Shown in pieces: positions 43,614 through 51,786 of a DNA stretch of 64,000 nt. Both the position numbers and the translations under genes were made by a program. The stretch spans positions 53,706 through 117,705 of the forward strand of contig CANJLW010000011.1 of NCBI GenBank assembly GCA_947475245.1. The letters run 5' to 3'. The DNA is from Acetobacteraceae bacterium. Its GTDB lineage: Bacteria; Pseudomonadota; Alphaproteobacteria; Acetobacterales; Acetobacteraceae. Below the pieces are notes generated by a model, which made no database searches, was not told the origin of the DNA, and saw only the letters and a list, made by a program, of their open reading frames with translations. Each line of letters begins with the position of its first letter. Position 1 is the stretch's first letter.

Positions 43614-43841
43614 ATGGTCGAGCTTGTTAATATCTATGACGCCAAAACCCAGCTCTCTCGCCTGATCGACCGCGCGACATCGGGGGAGGAGATCATGATC
43701 GGCCGTTCCGGCAAACCCTTGGTGCGCCTTGTGCCGGTGGAAGACGCATTGCCGCGCCGCCCCGGCCTGTTGAAGGGGCTTGCCGTGCCGGATGCGTTGT
43801 TCGATCCGCTGCCGGACGACGAACTGGCGGTTTGGGAGTAG
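43614..43841 (+). CDS. Phd/YefM-family antitoxin
   Basis: 75 residues starting at ATG 43614. The Phd/YefM N-terminal domain (ELVNIYDAKTQLSRLIDRATSGEEIMIGRSGKPLVRLVPV) binds DNA; the short C-terminal tail (LFDPLPDDELAVWE) binds the toxin. Its stop is two bases before the PIN toxin ATG. A Phd-type antitoxin with a VapC toxin is a known mixed pairing. Confidence 0.88.
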   Translation: MVELVNIYDAKTQLSRLIDRATSGEEIMIGRSGKPLVRLVPVEDALPRRPGLLKGLAVPDALFDPLPDDELAVWE

Positions 43842-43843
43842 CG

Positions 43844-44257
43844 ATGCGGCTGCTGCTCGATACCCATGCGTTGGTCTGGTGGTGGACGGACGATCGTCGG
43901 CTGCCGGCCGCGGCGCGATCGGCAATCGCCGATCCACGCAATCTCATCTATGCGAGCACGGTATCGGCATGGGAGATCGCGACGAAACACCGCATCGGCA
44001 AGTGGCCGGAAGTCGGGCAGATCGTCGCCGAATACGCGTCGTTGGTGCGGCGGTCGCGTTTCGTCCCCCTGCCCGTGGCGCAGGAACACGCATTGCTGGG
44101 CGGCAGCCTGGATATCGCGCATCGCGATCCGTTCGACCGCATGCTGATCGCGCAGGCCCTGACCGAGGATGTGGCCGTCGTCAGCGGCGACGCCGTGTTT
44201 CAGGCGCATTGCGGATCTGTCGTGTGGTTGAGCGGGGCGGAGGCACCGCCGCCATAA
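43844..44257 (+). CDS. PIN-domain toxin (VapC family)
   Basis: 137 residues. Acidic residues Asp6 (LLLDTHALVW), Glu44 (VSAWEIATK), Asp95/Asp98 (HRDPFDRM) and Asp116 (VSGDAVF) make a full PIN active site. The LDTHALVWW start is that of the PIN toxins paired with Phd-type antitoxins. The following 172 bp to rpsA are without a gene. Confidence 0.9.
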   Translation: MRLLLDTHALVWWWTDDRRLPAAARSAIADPRNLIYASTVSAWEIATKHRIGKWPEVGQIVAEYASLVRRSRFVPLPVAQEHALLGGSLDIAHRDPFDRMLIAQALTEDVAVVSGDAVFQAHCGSVVWLSGAEAPPP

Positions 44258-44429
44258 ACCCCCGCGCGCGGCGGGTTATGCTTGACTTCGCGGCGCAGCG
44301 GCTTATGTGTCCGGTTTATCTCCAACCGGCCCGCACTTCGCGGGCAAGTCGTGTTTCCAGGGTGAAGCGCGCTAACCACGGTACCCCCTGGGCACAGCCC
44401 GGACCTCCGTAACGGAATATATCCACCAC

Positions 44430-46163
44430 ATGGCAGCATCCGCCACCGCACGGGCCGCGGCGCCCGAGCAAGACCATTTCATGGGCGAAGATTTCGCCTC
44501 TCTCCTCGACGAAACCCTGGGCCGCGACACCGGCTTTGACGGCTCTGTCGTCACCGGTCGCGTGGTTCGCCTGACCGACGAATTCGCGATCGTCGATGTC
44601 GGCCTGAAGTCCGAAGGGCGCGTCGCGCTGAAGGAATTCGGCCCGCCCGGCGCCAAGCCGGACGTCAAGCCCGGCGATATGATCGAGCTTTATGTCGAGC
44701 GCTACGAAGATCGTGACGGCTCCATCGTGCTGTCGCGCGAAAAGGCGCGTCGCGAGGAAGCCTGGACGAACCTGGAAAAGGCGTTCGAAGCGCAGCTGCG
44801 CGTGAACGGCACGATCTATGGCCGCGTCAAGGGCGGCTTTACGGTCGATCTGGGCGGCGCGGTCGCGTTCCTGCCCGGCAGCCAGGTCGATATCCGCCCC
44901 GTGCGCGATGTCGGACCGCTGATGGGTTCCCCGCAGCCGTTCCAAATCCTGAAGATGGATCGCGCGCGCGGCAACATCGTCGTGTCCCGTCGGGCCGTGC
45001 TGGAAGAGACTCGCGCCGAACAGCGCAGCGAGCTGATCCAGGGCCTGAAGGAAGGCATGATCCTCGACGGCGTGGTGAAGAACATCACCGATTACGGCGC
45101 GTTCGTGGATCTGGGCGGCGTCGACGGCCTGCTGCATGTCACCGACATCGCGTGGCGCCGCATCAACCACCCCGCCGAAGCCCTGGTCATCGGCCAGCAG
45201 GTCAAGGTGCAGGTCATCCGCTTCAACTCCGAAACCCAGCGCATCAGCCTGGGCATGAAGCAGTTGGAAGCCGATCCCTGGGAAGGCGTGGCGGCGAAGT
45301 ATCCGCCGGGCGCGCGCTACAGCGGTCGCGTCACCAACATCACCGACTACGGCGCCTTTGTGGAGCTGGAGCCGGGGGTCGAAGGCCTGGTGCACGTTTC
45401 CGAGATGTCCTGGACGAAGAAGAACGTCCATCCGGGCAAGATCGTCGCCACTTCGCAAGAAGTCGACGTCATGGTCCTCGACGTCGACTCCTCCAAGCGC
45501 CGCATTTCGCTCGGCCTCAAGCAGGTTCAGCGCAATCCGTGGGAGCAGTTCGTCGAAGAGCATCCGATCGGTTCGGAAGTCGAAGGCGAAATCCGCAACA
45601 TCACCGAGTTCGGCCTGTTCGTCGGGCTGTCCGCGGACATCGACGGCATGGTTCACATGTCCGACCTGTCCTGGGACGATGCCGGCGAAACGGCGATGGC
45701 CGCCTTTGAAAAAGGCCAGGTCGTCAAGGCGAAGGTGCTCGACGTCGATGTCGAGAAAGAGCGCATCAGCCTGGGCATCAAGCAACTGCGCGACGACCCG
45801 GCCGCGACCGTGCTCGACACCGTCCACAAGGGCGACGTCGTCACCTGCGTGGTCAGCGCCGTGCAGGCCAACGGTATCGAGGTCAAGGTCAACGACGTTC
45901 TGACGGGCTTCATCCGTCGGGCCGAACTGGCGCGCGACAAGGGCGATCAACGCCCGGATCGCTTCGCCGTCGGCGAGAAGGTCGATGCCAAGATCACCGC
46001 GGTGGACCGGGCGGCTCGCAAGCTGACCCTGACCATCAAGGGCAAGGAAGTCGAAGAAGAGAAGCAGGCGATGGCGGAATTCGGCTCGTCCGACTCCGGC
46101 GCGTCGCTGGGCGACATCCTGGGCGCGGCGATCCGTCGTCGCAATCAGCAGCAGGACGGCTAA
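44430..46163 (+). CDS. rpsA: 30S ribosomal protein S1
   Basis: 577 residues with six S1 RNA-binding domains, the last four ones regular: VTGRVVRLTDEFAIVDVGL, IYGRVKGGFTVDLGG, LDGVVKNITDYGAFVDLGG, YSGRVTNITDYGAFVELEP, VEGEIRNITEFGLFVGLS and TCVVSAVQANGIEVKVN. S1 binds mRNA leaders on the ribosome. The start at 44430 has no strong ribosome site, as is usual for rpsA; an ATG at 44481 is less likely. A hairpin follows inside sppA. Confidence 0.95.
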   Translation: MAASATARAAAPEQDHFMGEDFASLLDETLGRDTGFDGSVVTGRVVRLTDEFAIVDVGLKSEGRVALKEFGPPGAKPDVKPGDMIELYVERYEDRDGSIVLSREKARREEAWTNLEKAFEAQLRVNGTIYGRVKGGFTVDLGGAVAFLPGSQVDIRPVRDVGPLMGSPQPFQILKMDRARGNIVVSRRAVLEETRAEQRSELIQGLKEGMILDGVVKNITDYGAFVDLGGVDGLLHVTDIAWRRINHPAEALVIGQQVKVQVIRFNSETQRISLGMKQLEADPWEGVAAKYPPGARYSGRVTNITDYGAFVELEPGVEGLVHVSEMSWTKKNVHPGKIVATSQEVDVMVLDVDSSKRRISLGLKQVQRNPWEQFVEEHPIGSEVEGEIRNITEFGLFVGLSADIDGMVHMSDLSWDDAGETAMAAFEKGQVVKAKVLDVDVEKERISLGIKQLRDDPAATVLDTVHKGDVVTCVVSAVQANGIEVKVNDVLTGFIRRAELARDKGDQRPDRFAVGEKVDAKITAVDRAARKLTLTIKGKEVEEEKQAMAEFGSSDSGASLGDILGAAIRRRNQQQDG

Positions 46164-46175
46164 TCGGCCGCTTCC

Positions 46176-47099
46176 GTGTCGCTTGAAACCGACTTGCTAC
46201 TGGACAGGCGGCGCCTCAAGCGCCGCCTTGTCTTTTGGCGGAGCTTTTCGATCGCGGCGCTGACCTGCGCCGCGATCGCGCTTCTACACGACGCCGGTCT
46301 GTCGATCGCCGGTGCCCACGTGGCGCGGCTGCCGATTTCCGGCATCATTACCGACGACCGCAAGCTGACGCAGAGCATCGCGAAGCTGGCGGACGATCCC
46401 GACGTAAAGGCACTGATCGTTGCCATCGACAGCCCCGGCGGCAGCGTCGCGGGCGGCGAAAGCCTGTATCGGGCAATCGGCGCGGTCGCCGCGAAAAAGC
46501 CCGTTGTCGCGGTGATGGCGGGAACCGCCGCGTCCGCCGGATACATGATCGCCCTGCCGGCCGAACGGATCTTTGCCCGCGACGCGACCATCACGGGCTC
46601 CATCGGCGTTCTGCTCGAAACCGGCGAAATTTCCGGCCTGCTCGGCAAGCTCGGCGTCACCGCCGAAGCCATCGCCTCGGGCGCGTTGAAAGACCAACCC
46701 AGCCTGACCCGACCGCTGTCCCCTGCCGGACGCGACGTGCTGCGCGGACTGGTCATGGATATGTACGACCAGTTCGTCGCCATGGTCGTCGCCGGCCGCA
46801 AGATGGACCCGGCGCGCGTCCGCGAACTGGCCGACGGCCGTCCCTATACGGGGCGACAGGCGGTTGGCCTCGGACTGATCGACGCCATCGGTGGAGAGAC
46901 GGAGGCACGATCCTGGCTGGCCGCGAACAAGGGCATCTCCGCCGACCTGCCGACCACCGACGTGTCCACCCAGGGTCTGGCCGAACGCACCCTGTCCGGC
47001 ACTTTGTCGCCCATGCTGGAGTTCGTTTGGAAAACTCTGATTTCCCAAAGCGTTAGGCTTGACGGGGCATGGGCCATCTGGCAACGTCCGCCCGGTTGA
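46176..47099 (+). CDS. sppA: Signal peptide peptidase SppA
   Basis: 307 residues, start GTG 46176. A signal/anchor segment at about 22-42 ([17 protein letters not shown]) precedes the serine protease domain with the nucleophile Ser120 in [14 protein letters not shown] and the general-base Lys172 in SGALKD. It cleaves remnant signal peptides in the inner membrane. A perfect hairpin overlaps codons 11-18. It is shorter than the E. coli two-domain form, as in most bacteria. Confidence 0.93.
   Translation: MSLETDLLLDRRRLKRRLVFWRSFSIAALTCAAIALLHDAGLSIAGAHVARLPISGIITDDRKLTQSIAKLADDPDVKALIVAIDSPGGSVAGGESLYRAIGAVAAKKPVVAVMAGTAASAGYMIALPAERIFARDATITGSIGVLLETGEISGLLGKLGVTAEAIASGALKDQPSLTRPLSPAGRDVLRGLVMDMYDQFVAMVVAGRKMDPARVRELADGRPYTGRQAVGLGLIDAIGGETEARSWLAANKGISADLPTTDVSTQGLAERTLSGTLSPMLEFVWKTLISQSVRLDGAWAIWQRPPG
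46206..46236 (+). terminator. Terminator-like hairpin inside the start of sppA
   Basis: AGGCGGCGC (46206-46214), loop CTCAA, GCGCCGCCT (46220-46228), a perfect 9-bp stem, followed by TGTCTTTT (46229-46236). It lies 43 bases past the rpsA stop but within sppA codons 11-20, encoding the basic RRRLKRRL stretch. It could end many rpsA transcripts and lower sppA expression. Confidence 0.55.
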
Positions 47100-47115
47100 A
47101 CCTCGGGGCTGGGCT

Positions 47116-47412
47116 GTGACCAAATCAGAACTCATTGCCGCGCTGTCAGCGGAACATCCGCATCTGCGCGCGGCCGACGTCGAAACCATCGTTGGGACGA
47201 TCTTCGACGAAATCACACTGGCGCTTAGCCGTGGAGAGCGTGTGGAACTGCGGGGCTTCGGGGCGTTCACCATCAAGCACCGCAACGCGCGCACCGGCCG
47301 CAATCCCCGTACCGGAGAGGCCGTTCCGGTCGACGAAAAATCCGTCCCCTTCTTCAAGGCGGGCAAGGAGCTGCGGGAACGCGTCAATCGCGGGAAACCC
47401 GGCAAGGCCTGA
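47116..47412 (+). CDS. ihfB: Integration host factor beta subunit
   Basis: 98 residues, GTG start. The HU/IHF fold with [29 protein letters not shown] (about 45-75) and the DNA-intercalating Pro in the arm RNPRTGE. Pairs with IhfA to bend DNA. Its position between sppA and pyrF after rpsA is conserved in this group. Confidence 0.92.
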   Translation: MTKSELIAALSAEHPHLRAADVETIVGTIFDEITLALSRGERVELRGFGAFTIKHRNARTGRNPRTGEAVPVDEKSVPFFKAGKELRERVNRGKPGKA

Positions 47413-47418
47413 TCCACA

Positions 47419-47727
47419 GTGATCCGTCTGTTGGTCGCCGCGCCGATCCTGGTGTTGTTGTTGCTGTTCGCCCTGTCGAACACCTCCCCCTTGCGGTTGA
47501 GCCTGTGGCCGACGGATTACCGCCTGGAAGCACCGGCATCGCTGATCGTACTGTGCGCCATGGCCGCGGCGTTCCTGACCGGCGGGACAATTGTTTGGGT
47601 TAACGAATTGGCGCAGCGCCGACGCGCGCGAAGGGCGGAGGATATGGTGAAGTTGCTGGAAGAACAGGTGCGCGCGTTGAAAGCCCGCTTGCCCGCCGCA
47701 CCAATCGCGCCCCCCTCCGCACCATGA
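47419..47727 (+). CDS. LapA-domain (DUF1049) membrane protein
   Basis: 102 residues, GTG start. Two hydrophobic segments (3-20 and 40-63) and a C-terminal coiled coil (RRARRAEDMVKLLEEQVRALKARL). Family of unknown function found after ihfB. Its last bases overlap pyrF (ATGA). Confidence 0.82.
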   Translation: MIRLLVAAPILVLLLLFALSNTSPLRLSLWPTDYRLEAPASLIVLCAMAAAFLTGGTIVWVNELAQRRRARRAEDMVKLLEEQVRALKARLPAAPIAPPSAP

Positions 47728-48425
47728 GCGTTCCGTTTTCCGATCGACTGATCGTCGCCATCGACACGACGGACCCCGTGCGCGCCGCCGCCTGGGCACG
47801 CGCCGTCGCCCCCCACGCGGGCGTGCTGAAGATCGGCCTGGAATACTTTCTGGCGCACGGTTCCGCCGGGCTTGCCGTCGTCGCCGAACGGCCGATTTTC
47901 CTCGACGTCAAGCTGCACGACATCCCCAATACCGTTGCCGGCGCGATGCGCGCGATCCTGCCGATCGCCCCGCGTCTGGTGACGATCCATGCCGGCGGCG
48001 GCCCCGCGATGGTCGCGGCCGCGCGTGAAGCAGCCGAAACAGCCGGGGCCGGACGACCGCTGATCCTGGCCGTCACCGTGCTGACCAGCCTGAACGACGC
48101 CGAACTGGCCATCATGGGCCTGCACGACGGCGCGGCGGCCCAGGTGCTGCGCCTGGCGCGCATGGCCGTTTCCGCCGGGGCCGACGGGCTGGTATGCAGC
48201 CCGCTGGAAGTCGCGCTGCTGCGCCGGGAACTGGGGCCGGACGTGAAGCTCGTCGTGCCCGGAATTCGCCCTGCCGGCGCCGCCGTGGGCGATCAGGCGC
48301 GTACGATGACGCCCGAACAGGCCGTCGCCGCCGGCGCGGACTGGATCGTGGTCGGTCGCCCGATCACCGCCGCCGCCGATCCCGCCGCCGCCGCCGCCGC
48401 GATCGCCGCCGACATCTCCCGATGA
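47724..48425 (+). CDS. pyrF: Orotidine 5'-phosphate decarboxylase
   Basis: 233 residues, TIM barrel. Decarboxylates OMP to UMP. Catalytic KxxDxxxxD in FLDVKLHDIPNTV, then ITIHAGGG, VPGIRPAG and IVVGRPIT. Overlaps trpF by ATGA. A GCC-rich repeat near 48370-48405 encodes an Ala-rich tail. Confidence 0.94.
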   Translation: MSVPFSDRLIVAIDTTDPVRAAAWARAVAPHAGVLKIGLEYFLAHGSAGLAVVAERPIFLDVKLHDIPNTVAGAMRAILPIAPRLVTIHAGGGPAMVAAAREAAETAGAGRPLILAVTVLTSLNDAELAIMGLHDGAAAQVLRLARMAVSAGADGLVCSPLEVALLRRELGPDVKLVVPGIRPAGAAVGDQARTMTPEQAVAAGADWIVVGRPITAAADPAAAAAAIAADISR

Positions 48426-49045
48426 GCCGGGTGAAAATTTGCGGCATCAACGATCCGCGGGCCTTCGACACCGTGATCGAGGCCGGGGCGGATTGGGTTG
48501 GATTCGTGTTCTTCCCACCCTCCCCACGCTACGTCACGCCCGCCGCGGCGGCCGCATTGTCCGGACGCAGCCAAAGCGGGCCGCCGCGTGTCGGCTTGTT
48601 CGTCGATCCGACACCGGACGCGATTCAGGCGGCAATGGATGCGCTGCCGCTCGATATCCTACAACTCTACGGTCGCATCGACGATATCGACGCCCTGCGC
48701 GCGCGGTTCGGACGCCCGATCTGGCGCTCCGTCGGTATTGAGACCGCCGCAGATCTTCCCACCGACGCCATGGGTGCCGACGCACTGCTGCTGGATGCGA
48801 AGCCGCCGGCGAACGCGACCCGGCCGGGCGGCAACGCCGTGCAGTTCGACTGGTCCGTGTTGTCCGACTGGCGCGCACCGACCGATTGGCTGCTGGCCGG
48901 CGGGCTGACGGTGGAAAACGTGGCCGGTGCCATCCACGCCACCGGCGCGCGCTCGGTCGATGTGTCCTCCGGCGTGGAAAGCCGGCGCGGGGTCAAGGAC
49001 CCGACGTTGATCCGGGCCTTTATCGCGGCGGCAAAGGCTGCCTAA
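48422..49045 (+). CDS. trpF: Phosphoribosylanthranilate isomerase
   Basis: 207 residues, TIM barrel with KICGINDPRAF (catalytic Cys), GFVFFPPSPRYV, VGLFVDP, LLLDAKP and LLAGGLTVENV. Usually followed by trpB and trpA; here the next gene is convergent and unrelated, so the tryptophan genes are split. Confidence 0.93.
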   Translation: MSRVKICGINDPRAFDTVIEAGADWVGFVFFPPSPRYVTPAAAAALSGRSQSGPPRVGLFVDPTPDAIQAAMDALPLDILQLYGRIDDIDALRARFGRPIWRSVGIETAADLPTDAMGADALLLDAKPPANATRPGGNAVQFDWSVLSDWRAPTDWLLAGGLTVENVAGAIHATGARSVDVSSGVESRRGVKDPTLIRAFIAAAKAA

Positions 49046-49902
49046 CGCCGCCGTTCCCGCTGCGCCGTATACAGACCGCTGGCGACGATGATGGCCGCCC
49101 CGACCAAGGTCCACTCGTCGGGCAGCACGCCGAAGGCCAGAAATCCGGCGATGCTCATCCACAGCAACTGCACATAAGAATAGGGCGCCAGAGTGGAGAC
49201 CGGAGTAAACCGCAGCGACAGGATCACCAGCCACTGCCCGACCGATGACAAGACGCCCTGCGCCAACGACATGCTCATCTGCAACGGCGTTGCCGGCACA
49301 TAGTAAAACGGAATGATCGCGGTCAGGATGATCAACCCCGTCACCGCCGACCAGAACATGGTCGTTTCCGCCCGCTCCGTCGCCGTCATGCGTCGGGTCA
49401 GGATGACGCCGAACGACCAGAACATGGCGGAGGCAACGCGGTACAGACCCTCCGGCTGAAACGTGCCCGCGCCGGGACGCAGAACGACCAGCACGCCCGC
49501 CATGCCGCAGGCAAGGGCGATCCAGCGTTTGGCGTCCACCTTTTCGCCCAACAGCGGGATCGACAGGAAGGTGACCAGGATCGGGCCAATGAAGCCGATG
49601 GTCGCGGCCTCTGCCAGGCCAACGTCGCGAATGCCCAGGACGAACAGCAGAGAAGAGCAGACCAGGCACATGCCCCGCACGATCTGCCACAGCGGCGCGC
49701 GCACGTAGAATGAGGCACCGCGGATACGCGTCGTCAGCAGCAGCGACATCAGGGCAAACACGATATAGCGCATCCAGGCGATCTGGATGATCGCCACGTC
49801 GGCGGCGAGCTTCTTCGCGATCGTATCGGCTACGCAAAAGATGATCGAGGCGATCAGGTTGAGCCCGATCCCCCGCAGCGGCTGGTTAACGTGTCCACTC
49901 AC
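49042..49902 (-). CDS. EamA/RhaT-family drug-metabolite transporter
   Basis: 286 residues with ten hydrophobic segments in two EamA repeats. Start LNLIASIIFCVADTIAKKL and the second half with SAMFWSFGVILTRRM match DMT exporters. Substrate not clear. Converges on trpF with a four-base overlap. Confidence 0.87.
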   Translation of the reverse strand: MSGHVNQPLRGIGLNLIASIIFCVADTIAKKLAADVAIIQIAWMRYIVFALMSLLLTTRIRGASFYVRAPLWQIVRGMCLVCSSLLFVLGIRDVGLAEAATIGFIGPILVTFLSIPLLGEKVDAKRWIALACGMAGVLVVLRPGAGTFQPEGLYRVASAMFWSFGVILTRRMTATERAETTMFWSAVTGLIILTAIIPFYYVPATPLQMSMSLAQGVLSSVGQWLVILSLRFTPVSTLAPYSYVQLLWMSIAGFLAFGVLPDEWTLVGAAIIVASGLYTAQRERRR

Positions 49903-49940
49903 GTGCGTTGCGTCCCCTGGCCCAACGCGGGGCCGAAAGG

Positions 49941-49964
49941 CCTCTCGGGCAATTGCCCGAGAGG
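49941..49964 (-). terminator. Perfect 24-bp palindrome after the ABC binding protein gene
   Basis: A 10-bp inverted repeat (49941-49950 and 49955-49964) around an AATT centre, just past the stop at 49979. T-poor flank on the minus strand, so termination is possible but weak. Confidence 0.5.
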
Positions 49965-49978
49965 TCTAGCGGGTTCGC

Positions 49979-51196
49979 TTATGCCTTGACCAGCGGGCAG
50001 GCGCCTTCGGACAGCGGGCGGAAGGCTTCTTCGGCCGGGGTTGTGCCGATCAGCTTGTACAGATCCCACGGATGCTTGCTCTCCGAGGGCTTCTTCGCCT
50101 CGAACAAGTAAGCCGGATGGATCTTGCGACCGTCCTCGCGCACCTTGCCGGGGCCGAAGCAATCGTCGTCCGTCGGCATCGCCTTCATCCGCGCGACCGC
50201 CGCCGCGCCGTCGGCCTTGGCGGCGGCGGCGCCCATGTCCTTGACGGCCTTCAGATAGTGCAGCGTGCAGGAATAGTTGCCCGCCTGCGCCATGTTCGGC
50301 CAAAGCTGCACCTTGTCCTTGATCCTGTTCTGGAAAGACCGCGTGCGGTCGTTCAGGTCCCAGTAATAGGATTCGGACAGCTTCAGTCCCTGGGCCAGTT
50401 CCAGACCGATGGATTTCACATCCTGGGTATAGGCGATCATGGCGGCGATGCTCATGGTCTTGCCGACACCGAACTCCGACGCCTGCTTCATCAGGTTGAT
50501 CAAATCCTGGCCCGCGCCGCAGAAGCCCAGAACCTTGGCGCCCGACGCCTGCGCCTTGATGATGGCGCTGGAGAAATCGGTCGTTTCCGGGAACGGGTAG
50601 CTCTCCGACCCAACGACCTTGCCGCCGGCCGCCTGCACGAAGCGCGCGGTGTCGCGCTGCAGCGCTTCGCCAAAGGCATAGTTGGGATAGACGAAATACC
50701 AACTCGAGCCGCCGGCCTTGACGACCGCATTGCCGGTCGATTTCGCGGTCATATACGTATCGTACACCCAGTGGATCGAATTCGGCGTACAGGCCTTGCC
50801 GGAAATGTCGGACGTCGCCGTGCTGGTGGCGATCATCACCTTGTTCTTTTCCTTGACCAGGGACGCCAGCGCCAGCGCGGCGGAGGACGCGGCGCAATCC
50901 ATGACGATATCAACGCCCTCCTGGTCGAACCAACGGCGGGCGATGGTGACCGCGACATCGGGCTTGTTCAGATGGTCGGCCGACAAAACCTCGACATCGA
51001 AACCGGCGGCGCCAAATTCCTGCACCGCCTGCCGGGTGCAAACAACCGAGGTCGGGCCGTTCAGATCGCGATAAGGACCGGACTGATCGTTGATGACGCC
51101 GATCTTGATGACCGGGCGCGCCTGGGCGCGGGCGCGGAAGGCCGGCAGCGTCGCGGCACCGGCGGCCAGCAACGCGGTTCTGCGTGTGATGTTCAT
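49979..51196 (-). CDS. ABC transporter substrate-binding protein (branched-chain amino acid type, no permease near)
   Basis: 405 residues. N-terminal RR-containing signal (ITRRTALLAAGAATL, perhaps Tat) with cleavage near ARAQA. Periplasmic LIV-type binding fold: IKIGVINDQSGPYRDLNGP, VTIARRWFDQEGVDIVMDCAASS, YVYPNYAFGE-like stretch. No permease or ATPase follows, so it is an orphan. Start is chosen at the signal sequence; the frame runs 14 codons further upstream. Confidence 0.88.
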   Translation of the reverse strand: MNITRRTALLAAGAATLPAFRARAQARPVIKIGVINDQSGPYRDLNGPTSVVCTRQAVQEFGAAGFDVEVLSADHLNKPDVAVTIARRWFDQEGVDIVMDCAASSAALALASLVKEKNKVMIATSTATSDISGKACTPNSIHWVYDTYMTAKSTGNAVVKAGGSSWYFVYPNYAFGEALQRDTARFVQAAGGKVVGSESYPFPETTDFSSAIIKAQASGAKVLGFCGAGQDLINLMKQASEFGVGKTMSIAAMIAYTQDVKSIGLELAQGLKLSESYYWDLNDRTRSFQNRIKDKVQLWPNMAQAGNYSCTLHYLKAVKDMGAAAAKADGAAAVARMKAMPTDDDCFGPGKVREDGRKIHPAYLFEAKKPSESKHPWDLYKLIGTTPAEEAFRPLSEGACPLVKA

Positions 51197-51360
51197 TATT
51201 TCACTCCCTGCTTTTTGTTCGCTCCTCGCTTGTGCCAAGCCTCGCCCGCATTCTCAAGCGCATAACGCGCGGTTGCGACGCCGCTCGGCATCCGCCATTT
51301 AGGGGCGATGAACGAACCGCTTGTCTCGACGATGCGTGACAGCGCCGGAGTATGGCTGCC

Positions 51361-51777
51361 ATGACCGATTACGACCCCGCCGCCGACGGCTGGACCCCGA
51401 TGGATTTCGACCTGATGCCGGCCGGCATCGGCTCCCCCTGGCGCAAGCGCGAAGGCGATCGCTGGCTGTACGGCCTTTGGACGCGGCCCGATCATGCCAA
51501 CCCGGCCGGGGCAGTGCATGGCGGCATCCTGGTCTGCTTCGCCGATCACACCTTGGGTTGCTATGTCGAGGAAGCCGGCAACGGCGCGCCCAACGTCACG
51601 ATCCAGTTGAACACGCATTTTCTCGCGGCGGTAACGCCGGGAGAATTTCTGACCCTGCGCGGAGAGGTCACCCGCGCGACGGGTTCGATGGTGTTCGTGC
51701 GCGGGATAATCTCCGTCGGCGATCGCGATGTGGTGGCGGTGGATGGGATTTGGCGGGTGTTTCGGCCGCGGACGTAG
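51361..51777 (+). CDS. PaaI-type hotdog thioesterase
   Basis: 138 residues. Hotdog fold with GAVHGGILVCFADHTLG (HGG motif with the active-site area) and VTIQLNTHFLAAVTPGEFLTLRGEV. Probably hydrolyses acyl-CoA or phenylacetyl-CoA-like esters. It converges on the carboxylase gene, ten bases away. Confidence 0.88.
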   Translation: MTDYDPAADGWTPMDFDLMPAGIGSPWRKREGDRWLYGLWTRPDHANPAGAVHGGILVCFADHTLGCYVEEAGNGAPNVTIQLNTHFLAAVTPGEFLTLRGEVTRATGSMVFVRGIISVGDRDVVAVDGIWRVFRPRT

Positions 51778-51786
51778 CCGCCGACC

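Noticed and set aside
48369..48405. GCC-rich microsatellite-like tract in pyrF
   Set aside because: It encodes the normal Ala-rich C-terminus of PyrF and fits local GC bias.
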